This document shows positions 53,925-62,498 of a stretch of 64,000 nucleotides of DNA, in pieces. The stretch covers positions 60,162 through 124,161 of the forward strand of contig CALRVE020000007.1 of the NCBI GenBank assembly GCA_943371535.1, given 5' to 3'. Source of the DNA: UBA1930 sp943371535 (lineage in GTDB: Bacteria; Bacteroidota; Bacteroidia; Chitinophagales; Chitinophagaceae). Made by a program: the position numbers and the translations under genes. Within the stretch, counting starts at the first letter, position 1, and the number at the start of each line of letters is the position of its first letter. The notes beneath the pieces were generated by a model. It was not told where the DNA came from. It searched no databases and saw only the letters and a program-made list of their open reading frames with translations.

Positions 53925-55136
53925 TTATTTAAATTCGTTAAAGGTTTTATATACTTGATATAATGAACGTGGAATATGAAAGCAACCTTTCCATTTACCA
54001 CCTTTTAATGGCAATAACACTTCTCCTCTTCTATTTAAATAACCAAACCATTCGCCGTGTTCGGTATCTTTAAAATGTTTCCATGTATAATCATGAATTT
54101 TTTCAAACCAATTTAAACATTGTTTGTTGCCAGTTAATGTATATCCTTTAGCCAATGCTACTAAAGCTTCTACATGTACCCACCACAATTTTTGATCCCA
54201 TTCTAATTGCTGTGGAGGATGATTATTGATATCTAGAAAATAAAATATTCCATTAAATTCTTTATCCCATCCATATTCCAATGTATTCAACATTATGGCA
54301 CAAGCCTTTTCAATTAACGCTTGATCATTGTTGCGTTTGCCTAAATCCATAATAAACCACATAGCTTCAATTGCATGACCAGGGTTCATTAATCTGCCTT
54401 CAAAACTGTTGCAAAAACTACCATCGGGATATACGTTTTCTAAGATTAATCCAGTTGAGGGTTGATAAAAAACTTCCATTACTTCATCTACAACCTCAGG
54501 AATAAAACTGTTCACTTTTTCTGTACCAATAATATGTTCTAACTCTAATGCTAGATTGCACAATATCATGGGCAATGAAAAGTTTTTTAAACTTCTTGTA
54601 CCAGGATAATTTTTATTGTAAATACCTTTCCAATTATCTTTTCTTGCTATAATTTTATTAAATGTATCTAATGCAATTTTTTTATACGTATCGCTAGGAC
54701 TAGCTTTATCTAGAGCAGCAAAAGCCATGCAGGCAAAACAATCACTAAAAATATTATAAGGTTGTACAAGCGGTTTACCATCTTGAGTTAATGAAAAATA
54801 CCAATTTCCTTGAGCATCTCTACCATATTTTTCCATGAAGTCTGCTCCATGTTTAGCCATTTCAAGCCAAGTAGGATTAGCTTCTACATGATTGTACATA
54901 TAACTAAAACACCACACTTCTCTACCTTGCAACCACATGAATTTATCGGTATCATACACACTACCTTCTCTATCTAAACAAGTAAAAAAACCGCCAAATT
55001 GCTCATCTTTACTATTATTCAGCCAAAAGGGCAAAATATTTTCGACAAGTTCATTATAGTATTGTTGAGCATAATTGCTTAGCAATTCTTTACTAGGCAA
55101 CAAAGCAGTATCGTTAGGTGCAATCGTTGTAACCAC
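53925..55136 (-). CDS. N-acylglucosamine 2-epimerase (AGE) family protein
   Basis: A cytoplasmic (alpha/alpha)6-barrel epimerase, about 403 residues. Family marks: KFMWLQGREVWCFSYMY, NWYFSLTQDGKPLVQPYNIFSDCFA, the catalytic histidines in LMNPGHAIEAMWFIMD and LWWVHVEALVAL. The pattern matches N-acetylglucosamine/N-acetylmannosamine 2-epimerases (renin-binding protein type) better than cellobiose epimerases, though mannose isomerase activity is not excluded. No ATG lies near the N-terminus; I use GTG at 55136, and TTG at 55175 is the alternative. It is the first gene of the susCD operon, divergent from the ROK regulator. Confidence 0.85.
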   Translation of the reverse strand: MVTTIAPNDTALLPSKELLSNYAQQYYNELVENILPFWLNNSKDEQFGGFFTCLDREGSVYDTDKFMWLQGREVWCFSYMYNHVEANPTWLEMAKHGADFMEKYGRDAQGNWYFSLTQDGKPLVQPYNIFSDCFACMAFAALDKASPSDTYKKIALDTFNKIIARKDNWKGIYNKNYPGTRSLKNFSLPMILCNLALELEHIIGTEKVNSFIPEVVDEVMEVFYQPSTGLILENVYPDGSFCNSFEGRLMNPGHAIEAMWFIMDLGKRNNDQALIEKACAIMLNTLEYGWDKEFNGIFYFLDINNHPPQQLEWDQKLWWVHVEALVALAKGYTLTGNKQCLNWFEKIHDYTWKHFKDTEHGEWFGYLNRRGEVLLPLKGGKWKGCFHIPRSLYQVYKTFNEFK

Positions 55137-55201
55137 GGCTATATAATTAATATTAATTACTAAGTTCAAATACAATATTAATATTTCTTTTTAAAATTAG
55201 T

Positions 55202-55229
55202 CAACTTTTTTAAAAAATTTATTTAGTTG
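55202..55229. promoter_or_regulatory. Possible operator between AGE and ROK genes
   Basis: Inverted half-sites CAACT (55202-55206) and AGTTG (55225-55229) flank an AT-rich centre with ttttttaaaaaa. ROK repressors bind AT-rich palindromes in such divergent spacers. Only a suggestion. Confidence 0.25.
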
Positions 55230-55268
55230 GTATACTTAGATAGAATAATCAAAATACAAAATAGCGTT

Positions 55269-55276
55269 TACCTTAG
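55269..55276 (+). promoter_or_regulatory. Candidate -7 element directly before the ROK gene
   Basis: TACCTTAG, one base off TAnnTTTG, ends 4 nt before the ATG at 55281, in the same position as the elements at uvrA and gldF. Confidence 0.25.
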
Positions 55277-55280
55277 CAAC

Positions 55281-56510
55281 ATGACAACCGCACATCAACT
55301 GTTTGAAGTTTTTTCTTCTGAAAGTGTTACCTCTGGAGTAGCACATAAAAACAAAGCTTTGAAAAAAGCTATCATCAATCAAATAGATCAAGATGGCGAT
55401 ATGACCATTGCCGACTTAGCTAAAGAATTAGCTATCAGTACTCCTAAAATTACCAGTATTGTAAATGAACTCATAGAAGATGGCATTTTACAAGATGAAG
55501 GTAAATTAGATTCAACTGGTGGACGAAGAGCCAATGTATATGGATTGGTTAGCGATGCTTGTTATTTTATTGGAGTTGATGTAAAACGTTTTGGAATTAA
55601 TATTGGATTACTCGATTTTAAAAAACATTTGGTTACTGTAAAAGAGAATGTGCCTTATGTAATGGAAAACACACCAGAATCGCTAACCAATTTAGTGAAT
55701 TGTATTAAAGCATTTATTAAAGAACAGAAATTAGGTAAAAACAAAATTCTTGGTGTTGGAATAAACTTATCGGGAAGAATTAATATTAACACAGGTTATA
55801 GTTATAGCTTTTTCCATTTTAATGAAGCACCTTTAAGTGAAACCATTGAAAATGCATTAGGTATTAGAACATTTTTAGAAAACGATTCAAGAGCAATGGC
55901 TTATGGTGAATTTTGTAGTGGCGTTGTTGGAGACGAAAAAAATGTATTGTTTGTAAACCTAGATTATGGCACTGGCCTAGGAATTTTATTAGATGGAAAA
56001 CTGTATTATGGCAAATCGGGATTTAGTGGAGAGTTTGGACACATGCCATTTTTTAACAACGAAATCATTTGTCAGTGTGGTAAAAAAGGTTGTTTAGAAA
56101 CTGAAGTTTCAGGTTTGGCATTGATTAGAATGTTTAAGGAAAAATTAAAAGAAGGCTCATCATCTACCCTTTTGAAAAAAGGAAAAAAAATAGAGGATAT
56201 AAAGTTGAATGATATTGTTGAAGCTGCCTTACAAGAAGATATGTTGGTAATTGAATTATTGGCAGAGTTTAGTGAAAAACTAGGAAGAGCATTGGCAGTA
56301 TTAATTAATTTACTAAACCCTGAATTGGTAATTCTTGGAGGTACTATTTCTAAAACAGGTGATTACATAAAACTACCTGCAAGAACAGCATTAAACAAGT
56401 ATTCGCTAAGCTTAGTCAATAGCGATACCCAATTTAAAGTAACCAAACTAGCCGATAAAGCAGGTGTAATGGGAGGTTGCTTGATTGCAAGGAATAAGAT
56501 TTTGAGTTAA
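55281..56510 (+). CDS. ROK-family transcriptional regulator (NagC/XylR type)
   Basis: A 409-residue protein with an N-terminal winged helix (ALKKAIINQIDQDGDMTIADLAKELAIST, about 30-75) and a ROK sugar-binding domain: NLSGRININTG, LENDSRAMAYGEF, VNLDYGTGLGI and the zinc motif CQCGKKGCLETEVSG. This is the NagC/Mlc architecture, where binding of an amino sugar or its phosphate lifts repression. Position next to the divergent AGE-FAD-susCD operon makes it the probable local regulator. I start at the ATG at 55281; the frame is open to a TTG at 55227. Confidence 0.88.
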   Translation: MTTAHQLFEVFSSESVTSGVAHKNKALKKAIINQIDQDGDMTIADLAKELAISTPKITSIVNELIEDGILQDEGKLDSTGGRRANVYGLVSDACYFIGVDVKRFGINIGLLDFKKHLVTVKENVPYVMENTPESLTNLVNCIKAFIKEQKLGKNKILGVGINLSGRININTGYSYSFFHFNEAPLSETIENALGIRTFLENDSRAMAYGEFCSGVVGDEKNVLFVNLDYGTGLGILLDGKLYYGKSGFSGEFGHMPFFNNEIICQCGKKGCLETEVSGLALIRMFKEKLKEGSSSTLLKKGKKIEDIKLNDIVEAALQEDMLVIELLAEFSEKLGRALAVLINLLNPELVILGGTISKTGDYIKLPARTALNKYSLSLVNSDTQFKVTKLADKAGVMGGCLIARNKILS

Positions 56511-56883
56511 AAAAAGTGTTTATGCGTATTTATTTGATGAATGAATGAATGACGAGAGATTTATTCAAATACGATAAAATTTTGTTTTATAATAACTAAA
56601 ATGTTTTCAACTGAGAAATTACAAAATCTAAAAGACTTAAACATGAATAGAAATAACAAGCCCGAAGGGCTTTAATATGAATAGAAAAATAGAATTAATT
56701 CCTCACAAGCGTGAAAGGCTTTAAGATGAATAGAAAAAGGGGAATTATTCCTCACAAGCCCGAAGGGCTTTAACATGAATAGAAAAATAGAATTAATTCT
56801 CTACAAGCCCAAAGGGCTTGAATATGAATAGAAATAACAAAGCCTGAAAGGCTTAAAAATGAATAAAAGCAAACAATACATGT
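56511..56883. repeat. Hairpin repeat array before the transposase gene
   Basis: Six units, the first degenerate, of a core aagcccgaagggctt followed by 4 bases and atgaatagaaa. Cores lie at 56658-56672, 56707-56721, 56756-56770, 56805-56819 and 56840-56854; three intervals are exactly 49 bp, and the two end intervals are 34-35 bp because a 15-bp filler (aatagaattaattcc) is missing. Each core is a small palindrome (R2 with one broken pair); the last carries a compensated pair (agcct/aggct). Bases 56511-56620 hold nothing I can recognise. The array runs up to 25 bp before the transposase ATG. Confidence 0.85.
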
Positions 56884-57330
56884 ATGAGCACTTATACTCA
56901 AATATTGTATCAAATTGTTTTTGGTACAAAAAATAAAGAGCAAACACTCACAAAAAATAATAGAGATGAATTATTTAAATATATATGGGGTATTTTAAAA
57001 AATAATAAATGTCACTTATACCGTATTAATGGCGTAGAAGATCATATACATATTTTTACACATTTGCATCCAACAATTGCATTATCGGCATTGGTTAAGG
57101 ACATTAAAGTATCAAGTTCACTATATATTAAAGAGCAACATCTATTTAATTACTTTACCAATTGGCAAGAGGGATATGGTGCATTTACCTATAGCATTCA
57201 AGAAAAAGATAGACTGATAGAATACGTGAAAAATCAAGAAGAACATCATAAAACAAAAAGCTTCACAGAAGAATACATTGATTTACTCAACGAACACGGG
57301 ATTGAATTTGATGAAAAATACTTACTATGA
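56884..57330 (+). CDS. IS200-like Y1 transposase
   Basis: A 148-residue single-strand DNA transposase of the HUH Y1 class (PF01797). The HUH motif is H54-I-H56 in GVEDHIHIFTH and the nucleophilic tyrosine is Y114 in LIEYVKNQEEHHK. The frame is complete, so the enzyme may be active. It lacks an accessory TnpB gene. The hairpin array directly upstream is of the kind recognised by this class, so the gene and array could act together, either as an IS200-type element or as a REP-associated transposase. It is placed between the ROK regulator and clpB. Confidence 0.92.
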   Translation: MSTYTQILYQIVFGTKNKEQTLTKNNRDELFKYIWGILKNNKCHLYRINGVEDHIHIFTHLHPTIALSALVKDIKVSSSLYIKEQHLFNYFTNWQEGYGAFTYSIQEKDRLIEYVKNQEEHHKTKSFTEEYIDLLNEHGIEFDEKYLL

Positions 57331-57597
57331 ATATTCAACCACGTTGTGGTTGTAAAACATTTATGGCTGATTCTTGCTATTCGAATTTAATCCCTTTGGG
57401 ATAAAAGACTTCCCACTTAATACACTTGTATTTTATACCCTAAAATTGAAAAAACTAGTATTTAGATTATCCATATTAAAAAACGAGTTTAATTACTTCG
57501 GAACAAATGTTTTGTAAACTAGCATTATTTAACTTTTAGGTATTCATTAAAGTTGAAAAATCACTAACTCGAAAATAAATTTTACTTTATATACAAA
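57331..57597. other. Spacer after the transposase, with palindromic words
   Basis: No gene. Starts with the palindromic word caaccacgttgtggttg (57338-57354) and then gaatttaatccctttgggataaaa (57384-57407), both of which look like remnants of intergenic repeats and could mark the right end of the element carrying the transposase. The rest is AT-rich and featureless. Confidence 0.5.
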
Positions 57598-57629
57598 ATG
57601 AGGTTGATGTATTTAAACACCAACCTCAT
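57598..57629 (-). terminator. Terminator of clpB
   Basis: Stem atgaggttg-a-tg with ca-c-caacctcat, one mismatch, followed on the minus strand by TTTTG; it lies 20 bp after the clpB stop codon. Confidence 0.75.
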
Positions 57630-57648
57630 AAAAAAAGATTTGTAGGTT

Positions 57649-60246
57649 TTACCCCTCATTTCTAAACACTACCAACCCGTCAAATACATCTATTAAAACT
57701 GATTTTGATTTATCTATATCACCTGCTAAGATTTTTTTACTTAACCCATTCACAATTTCTTTTTGAATTAAACGCTTCAATGGCCTTGCACCAAATTGTG
57801 GATCGTAGCCATGTTCACTTAAATAGTCAATCAAATAATCACTAAAAACAAGCAGAATACCATTGGTTGCAACCATTTTTTTTAATCCTTCTAATTGAAT
57901 GTTGATGATAGAAGCTATTTGCTTCCTCAACAATGGCTGGAACATGATGATTTCATCTACCCTATTTAAAAACTCAGGACGAATGGTTTGTCTTAACAAC
58001 TGCATCACTTCAACCTTTGCTTTCTCAGTAGTTGCATCAACATTGCTTTCTGTAACATTTTCAAATGCATCTTGAATAATGTGGCTACCAATATTACTGG
58101 TCATTATGATGATGGTATTTTTAAAGTTCACCACTCTGCCTTTATTATCTGTTAATCTTCCATCGTCCAATACTTGTAATAAAATATTCCAAACATCTGG
58201 ATGAGCTTTTTCAATTTCATCCAGAAGAACTACACTATAAGGTTTACGACGAACAGCCTCAGTCAACTGGCCTCCTTCATCGTAACCAACATAACCTGGA
58301 GGAGCACCCACCAAACGAGATACAACATGCTTCTCTTGGTACTCACTCATATCTATTCTAGTCATCATGCTTTCATCGTCAAATAAATACTCAGCCAATG
58401 CTTTGGCCAATTCAGTTTTACCAACACCTGTTGTACCTAAGAAAATAAAACTACCAATTGGTTTTTTAGGATCTTGTAAACCAGCCCTACTTCTTCTAAT
58501 GGCATCTGCAACTGCTGTGATTGCTTCTTCTTGTCCTACTACACGTTTATGTAATTCATCTTCTAACAACAATAATTTTTCTCTTTCACTTTGCAACATT
58601 TTACTTACTGGAATGCCTGTAGATTTTGCTACAGCTTCTGCAATATCTTCTGCGTCTACCTCTTCTTTCAACAAACGTTTTTCACTTTGTTCTTCTAACT
58701 CTACGCTTAATGCAGCAATAATTTTTTCCTGTTCTTTTATTTTGCCATAACGTATTTCAGCAACCTTACCAAAATCTCCATCACGTTCTGCACGTTCTGC
58801 TTCTGTTTTTAATTGTTCGATAGTTGCTTTAGCAGTTTGTATTTGTTCTACTACTTCTTTTTCTTGTTTCCACTTAGCTTTTAATGTATCACGTTCAACA
58901 GAAAGCAATGAAATATCCTGTGAAAGTTCTTTCAATTTATCTTCATCATTTTCACGTTTAATAGCTTCACGTTCTATTTCTAACTGACGAATTTGACGTT
59001 CTAACTTATCCAATTCTTCAGGCATGCTGTTCATCTCAAGTCTAAGCTTAGCCGCACTTTCATCAATTAAATCAATAGCTTTATCTGGCAAAAAACGATC
59101 TGTAACATACCTGTGTGATAATTCAACAGCAGCAATAATGGCTTCGTCTTTAATACGTACATGATGATGCGTTTCGTACTTATCTTTTATACCACGAAGA
59201 ATAGATACTGCATCTTCAACACTTGGTTCATCGACAATCACTTTTTGAAATCTTCTTTCTAAAGCTTTGTCTTTTTCAAAATATTTTTGATACTCGTTTA
59301 ATGTAGTTGCACCAATTGCTCTTAACTCACCACGGGCCAATGCAGGTTTTAAAATATTCGCTGCATCCATTGCACCTTCTCCTCCTCCAGCACCAATTAG
59401 TGTGTGTATTTCATCAATAAATAAAATGATTTCTCCATCACTGCTTTGTACTTCTTTAACCACAGCTTTTAAACGTTCTTCAAATTCTCCTTTGTACTTT
59501 GCACCAGCAATTAACAAACCCATATCTAATGCAAAAATGATTTTGCTTTTTAGGTTTTCCGGCACATCGCCATTTACAATACGCATGGCTAAACCTTCTG
59601 CAATAGCTGTTTTACCAACACCTGGCTCCCCTACTAAAATGGGATTATTTTTTGAACGACGAGTTAATATATGCAACGTTCGCCTAATCTCTTCATCTCT
59701 ACCAATTACAGGATCTAATTTTCCACTTCTTGCACGTTCGTTTAAGTTGTTGGCATACTTCTGCAAAGCATTGTATTGCTGACTTTGAGTAGCCGAGTTA
59801 ACGGTAGTCCCTTTACGTAAATCTTTAATTGCTGCAATTAATCCTTTCTCGGTTAAACCTGCATCCTTTAAGGTTTTAGCGGTATCATCGTTAACCGATA
59901 ATAAACCAATTACTAAGTGTTCAACACTCACAAATTCATCGCCAAATTGTTTTAAACTGGCATTGGCTTTTAGCAATGCATTGTTTAAATCACGACTTAC
60001 ATTTTGAGCAGGTTCGCCACCCGAATTTTTAGGTAACCGATTGATGGTTTCATCAATTTTTGTTTCAACAAAAGCAACATTTACATTGTTCTTTTTCAAT
60101 AAGTAATCAATTGCACTATCATCGTCTTCCAACAATGCTTTAAGCAAGTGGTTGGTTTCGATGTTTGGATTACCATTATTAAAAGCCACTTGTTGTGCAG
60201 CCTGAATGGTTTCCTGTGCTTTGATGGTATAATTATTTAGGTTCAT
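57649..60246 (-). CDS. clpB: ATP-dependent disaggregase ClpB
   Basis: Hexameric chaperone that rescues aggregated proteins with DnaK. The 865-residue protein has the complete layout: N-terminal Clp repeats (about 1-145), first AAA+ module with GEPGVGKT near 205 and Walker B IILFIDEIHTL, the coiled-coil middle domain (about 405-525, rich in E, K and R), second AAA+ module with GTTGVGKTELAKALAE near 605 and VVLLDEIEKAHPD, and the C-terminal domain with YDPQFGARPLKR. There is no ClpP-binding loop. It is monocistronic with a repeat-rich upstream region; I see no heat-shock element that I can name. Confidence 0.96.
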   Translation of the reverse strand: MNLNNYTIKAQETIQAAQQVAFNNGNPNIETNHLLKALLEDDDSAIDYLLKKNNVNVAFVETKIDETINRLPKNSGGEPAQNVSRDLNNALLKANASLKQFGDEFVSVEHLVIGLLSVNDDTAKTLKDAGLTEKGLIAAIKDLRKGTTVNSATQSQQYNALQKYANNLNERARSGKLDPVIGRDEEIRRTLHILTRRSKNNPILVGEPGVGKTAIAEGLAMRIVNGDVPENLKSKIIFALDMGLLIAGAKYKGEFEERLKAVVKEVQSSDGEIILFIDEIHTLIGAGGGEGAMDAANILKPALARGELRAIGATTLNEYQKYFEKDKALERRFQKVIVDEPSVEDAVSILRGIKDKYETHHHVRIKDEAIIAAVELSHRYVTDRFLPDKAIDLIDESAAKLRLEMNSMPEELDKLERQIRQLEIEREAIKRENDEDKLKELSQDISLLSVERDTLKAKWKQEKEVVEQIQTAKATIEQLKTEAERAERDGDFGKVAEIRYGKIKEQEKIIAALSVELEEQSEKRLLKEEVDAEDIAEAVAKSTGIPVSKMLQSEREKLLLLEDELHKRVVGQEEAITAVADAIRRSRAGLQDPKKPIGSFIFLGTTGVGKTELAKALAEYLFDDESMMTRIDMSEYQEKHVVSRLVGAPPGYVGYDEGGQLTEAVRRKPYSVVLLDEIEKAHPDVWNILLQVLDDGRLTDNKGRVVNFKNTIIIMTSNIGSHIIQDAFENVTESNVDATTEKAKVEVMQLLRQTIRPEFLNRVDEIIMFQPLLRKQIASIINIQLEGLKKMVATNGILLVFSDYLIDYLSEHGYDPQFGARPLKRLIQKEIVNGLSKKILAGDIDKSKSVLIDVFDGLVVFRNEG

Positions 60247-60613
60247 TTTTGTTATGATTTAATGATTATGAGTTATAGGTTTTAAGTTATAGGTTATAAG
60301 TTTTAAGTTCTAATTTATAGGTTATTGGTTGCCCTTAGTAGATAGTTTGAATTTAGTTTTTAAGCTTTTATACTTTTAGTTTTTAGCTTTTGAATCCTAT
60401 CAAACCAATTCCTAATTCCTGTTTATATCCAGCAAAAAAATATCCATTATCACAAACAAGAAATGATGTCATTCAATTTGATATAAAACTGCCTGAAAGG
60501 CACATTATTATTGAGTTTCATGCTATTGTTTCAGTTATTTTTGTGGAGTATTGAATTTTCACTTTAATTAATCTCAACTTTACTTAACATTGTTAAAAAT
60601 TAAATTCACTTAT
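60247..60613. repeat. Spacer between clpB and the serine hydrolase, with tandem words
   Basis: No gene. Bases 60262-60325 contain degenerate tandem copies of ttataggttttaag / ataggttataag, a low-complexity intergenic repeat. A small palindrome, tgcctgaaaggca, at 60490-60502 resembles the hairpin core of the array at 56840 (agcctgaaaggct). The rest is AT-rich. Confidence 0.6.
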
Positions 60614-61639
60614 ATGAAGCAGAAATTTTTATTGGCTTTCACTTTTTGTTGTACATTATTATTTGCAACAGCTCAATTTGATGCTAGCGAATTAGATGCA
60701 TTATTAGAAAAAAATAAAAAAAATTTAGGAGCCGATGTTGTTACATTGGTTTATAAAGATGGCAAAGTAGTATACAAGAAAAAGCTAGGCGATTTTTTTG
60801 ACGAAAAAACTCAAGTGCCTATTGCAAGTGCAAGTCGTTGGTTAACTGCTGCTTTAGTTTTGCAATTTATAGACGAAGGCAAACTAAGTTTAGAAACACC
60901 TATTGCCGATTATTTACCTATTTATGCTACTTATGGAAAAAAATATATTACTATAAGACATTGCTTAACGGATTTAATTGGTATTGAAAGTAAAAAATGG
61001 AGCATTAGCGAATCGGGTAAGTTTGAAACATTAGAAGCCATGGTAGATGATTATGCCAAAAGAGAAATTAAAGCCAATACTGGAACTGATTTTTGGTACA
61101 GTAATATGGGCATTAACATTGCAGCTAGAGTAATTGAAAAAATTACAAAGAAAGGGTTTGAGCAAATTATGTCACAAAAGTTGCTCAGGCCATTAAATAT
61201 GAAGAATACAAGTTTTTCGTCTAACGATGGAAGAGCTGTAAATCCAGCTTCTGGAGCTGCAAGCACAGCGAATGACTATATGAACTTTTTGGCTATGCTG
61301 TTAAATAAAGGTATACACAATGGTAAACAAATATTGAGTGCAAAATCGGTAGAAGAGTTATTGGCAATTCAGGTAAAAGACATTCCTATTAGTTATGCAC
61401 CTAAAGAAGCAGCAGGATTTGATTTTGGTTTAGGTGGTACAATTTTAGAAAAAGATGCCGATGGAAAAACGGTTGCTGCAGGCTGTACTAATTTTTTGGG
61501 CTTTTGGCCATTTATTAATGTATGTAATGGCTATGCATGTATAATATTGCCCAAAGGTTTTTTAAGTGATGCAAAGAAAGAATTATTTTCTTCGGTTAGA
61601 GGAATTATTGAATCTCAATTTGCATCAACTTGTAAATAA
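60614..61639 (+). CDS. Serine hydrolase (class C beta-lactamase-like) with altered SxxK motif
   Basis: A 341-residue exported protein of the beta-lactamase-related family (PF00144). The ATG at 60614 gives a signal peptide (MKQKFLLAFTFCCTLLFATAQ); the frame is open to a TTG at 60590. The nucleophile region reads IASASRWLTAALVLQF, with S72-A-S-R75 where the family has S-x-x-K; Y162-S-N164 (FWYSNMGIN) is kept. The third motif region has TNFLGFWPF. With Arg in place of the base Lys the enzyme may be inactive or altered. Followed 35 bp later by an unknown exported protein. Confidence 0.82.
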   Translation: MKQKFLLAFTFCCTLLFATAQFDASELDALLEKNKKNLGADVVTLVYKDGKVVYKKKLGDFFDEKTQVPIASASRWLTAALVLQFIDEGKLSLETPIADYLPIYATYGKKYITIRHCLTDLIGIESKKWSISESGKFETLEAMVDDYAKREIKANTGTDFWYSNMGINIAARVIEKITKKGFEQIMSQKLLRPLNMKNTSFSSNDGRAVNPASGAASTANDYMNFLAMLLNKGIHNGKQILSAKSVEELLAIQVKDIPISYAPKEAAGFDFGLGGTILEKDADGKTVAAGCTNFLGFWPFINVCNGYACIILPKGFLSDAKKELFSSVRGIIESQFASTCK

Positions 61640-61674
61640 AATTATAAAGCATATTAAAGCGTTGTAAAATTGGT

Positions 61675-62487
61675 ATGAAAAAGTTTTTGGTATTTGTGTT
61701 GTTAGGCATAGTAGTAAATCATGTAGAGGCACAAGAAGGGAAAAAGAAAGAACCTTTTTTTAAAAGCATGTATTTTCAGTGGGGTTATAATACAGAGTGG
61801 TACACACGTAGTAATATTCATGTAAAAATGAGTAATGGCAACAACTTTACACTACATAAAGTAAAAGCACATGATAGTCCTGATTTAGATGCTATACCTA
61901 AAAAGCCTCATGAAATTTCAATACCTCAATACAGTTATAGAATTGGTTTTTATTTAAACAAATCCAAAACAAAAGCGTTAGAAATAAACTTCGATCATAT
62001 AAAATACATTGTAACTGATGGGCAAACTGCAAGAGTTGCAGGAACAATTGATGGAGTGCAAGTAAATGGAGATAGTGTTTTAAACCCTGCCACATTTTTA
62101 CATATAGAACATACCGATGGTGGTAATCTATTACACATTAATTATGTGGAGCAAAGAATATTAGCTTATACAAAACACAAACAACGTAAATTATTAACTT
62201 GGGTTTGGAAAGCTGGTGCTGGAATAAATATTCCAAGAACAGATTTTACTTGGCGTGGAGAAGCTTTAAACAATATGTTTCATATTGCAGGTTATAATTT
62301 AAGTGCCGAAAGTGGCTTTAGAATTTATCCGGGCAAGAAATTTTTCTTGGAGTTTACGGGCAAAACAGGTTTTGTTCAATATGTTAATGCGTTAGCCAAT
62401 ACACCCACACTTAAAGGCAATAGAATACGCCACAACTTTGGCTATATTGAATTGATTGGGACTTTTGGTTTTGATATAAATTGGTAA
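61675..62487 (+). CDS. Exported protein, probable small outer membrane beta-barrel
   Basis: A 270-residue protein of unknown function with a signal peptide (MKKFLVFVLLGIVVNHVEAQ). The mature part has alternating hydrophobic strands (YFQWGYNTEWYTRSNIHV, SYRIGFYLNKSKTKALEINFDHIKYIV, RKLLTWVWKAGAGINIPRTDF) and ends FGYIELIGTFGFDINW with a terminal aromatic residue, as in outer membrane barrels. I do not recognise a specific family; a lipid-A-deacylase-like barrel is only a thought. It follows the serine hydrolase closely in the same direction and is convergent with the transglutaminase-like gene, 11 bp away. Confidence 0.65.
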   Translation: MKKFLVFVLLGIVVNHVEAQEGKKKEPFFKSMYFQWGYNTEWYTRSNIHVKMSNGNNFTLHKVKAHDSPDLDAIPKKPHEISIPQYSYRIGFYLNKSKTKALEINFDHIKYIVTDGQTARVAGTIDGVQVNGDSVLNPATFLHIEHTDGGNLLHINYVEQRILAYTKHKQRKLLTWVWKAGAGINIPRTDFTWRGEALNNMFHIAGYNLSAESGFRIYPGKKFFLEFTGKTGFVQYVNALANTPTLKGNRIRHNFGYIELIGTFGFDINW

Positions 62488-62498
62488 ATATTGAGGGG

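Noticed and set aside
56641..56860. Regularly spaced repeats that could suggest a CRISPR array
   Set aside because: The intervals between cores are themselves repeated and not unique, spacing is uneven at the ends, no cas gene is present and a transposase follows.
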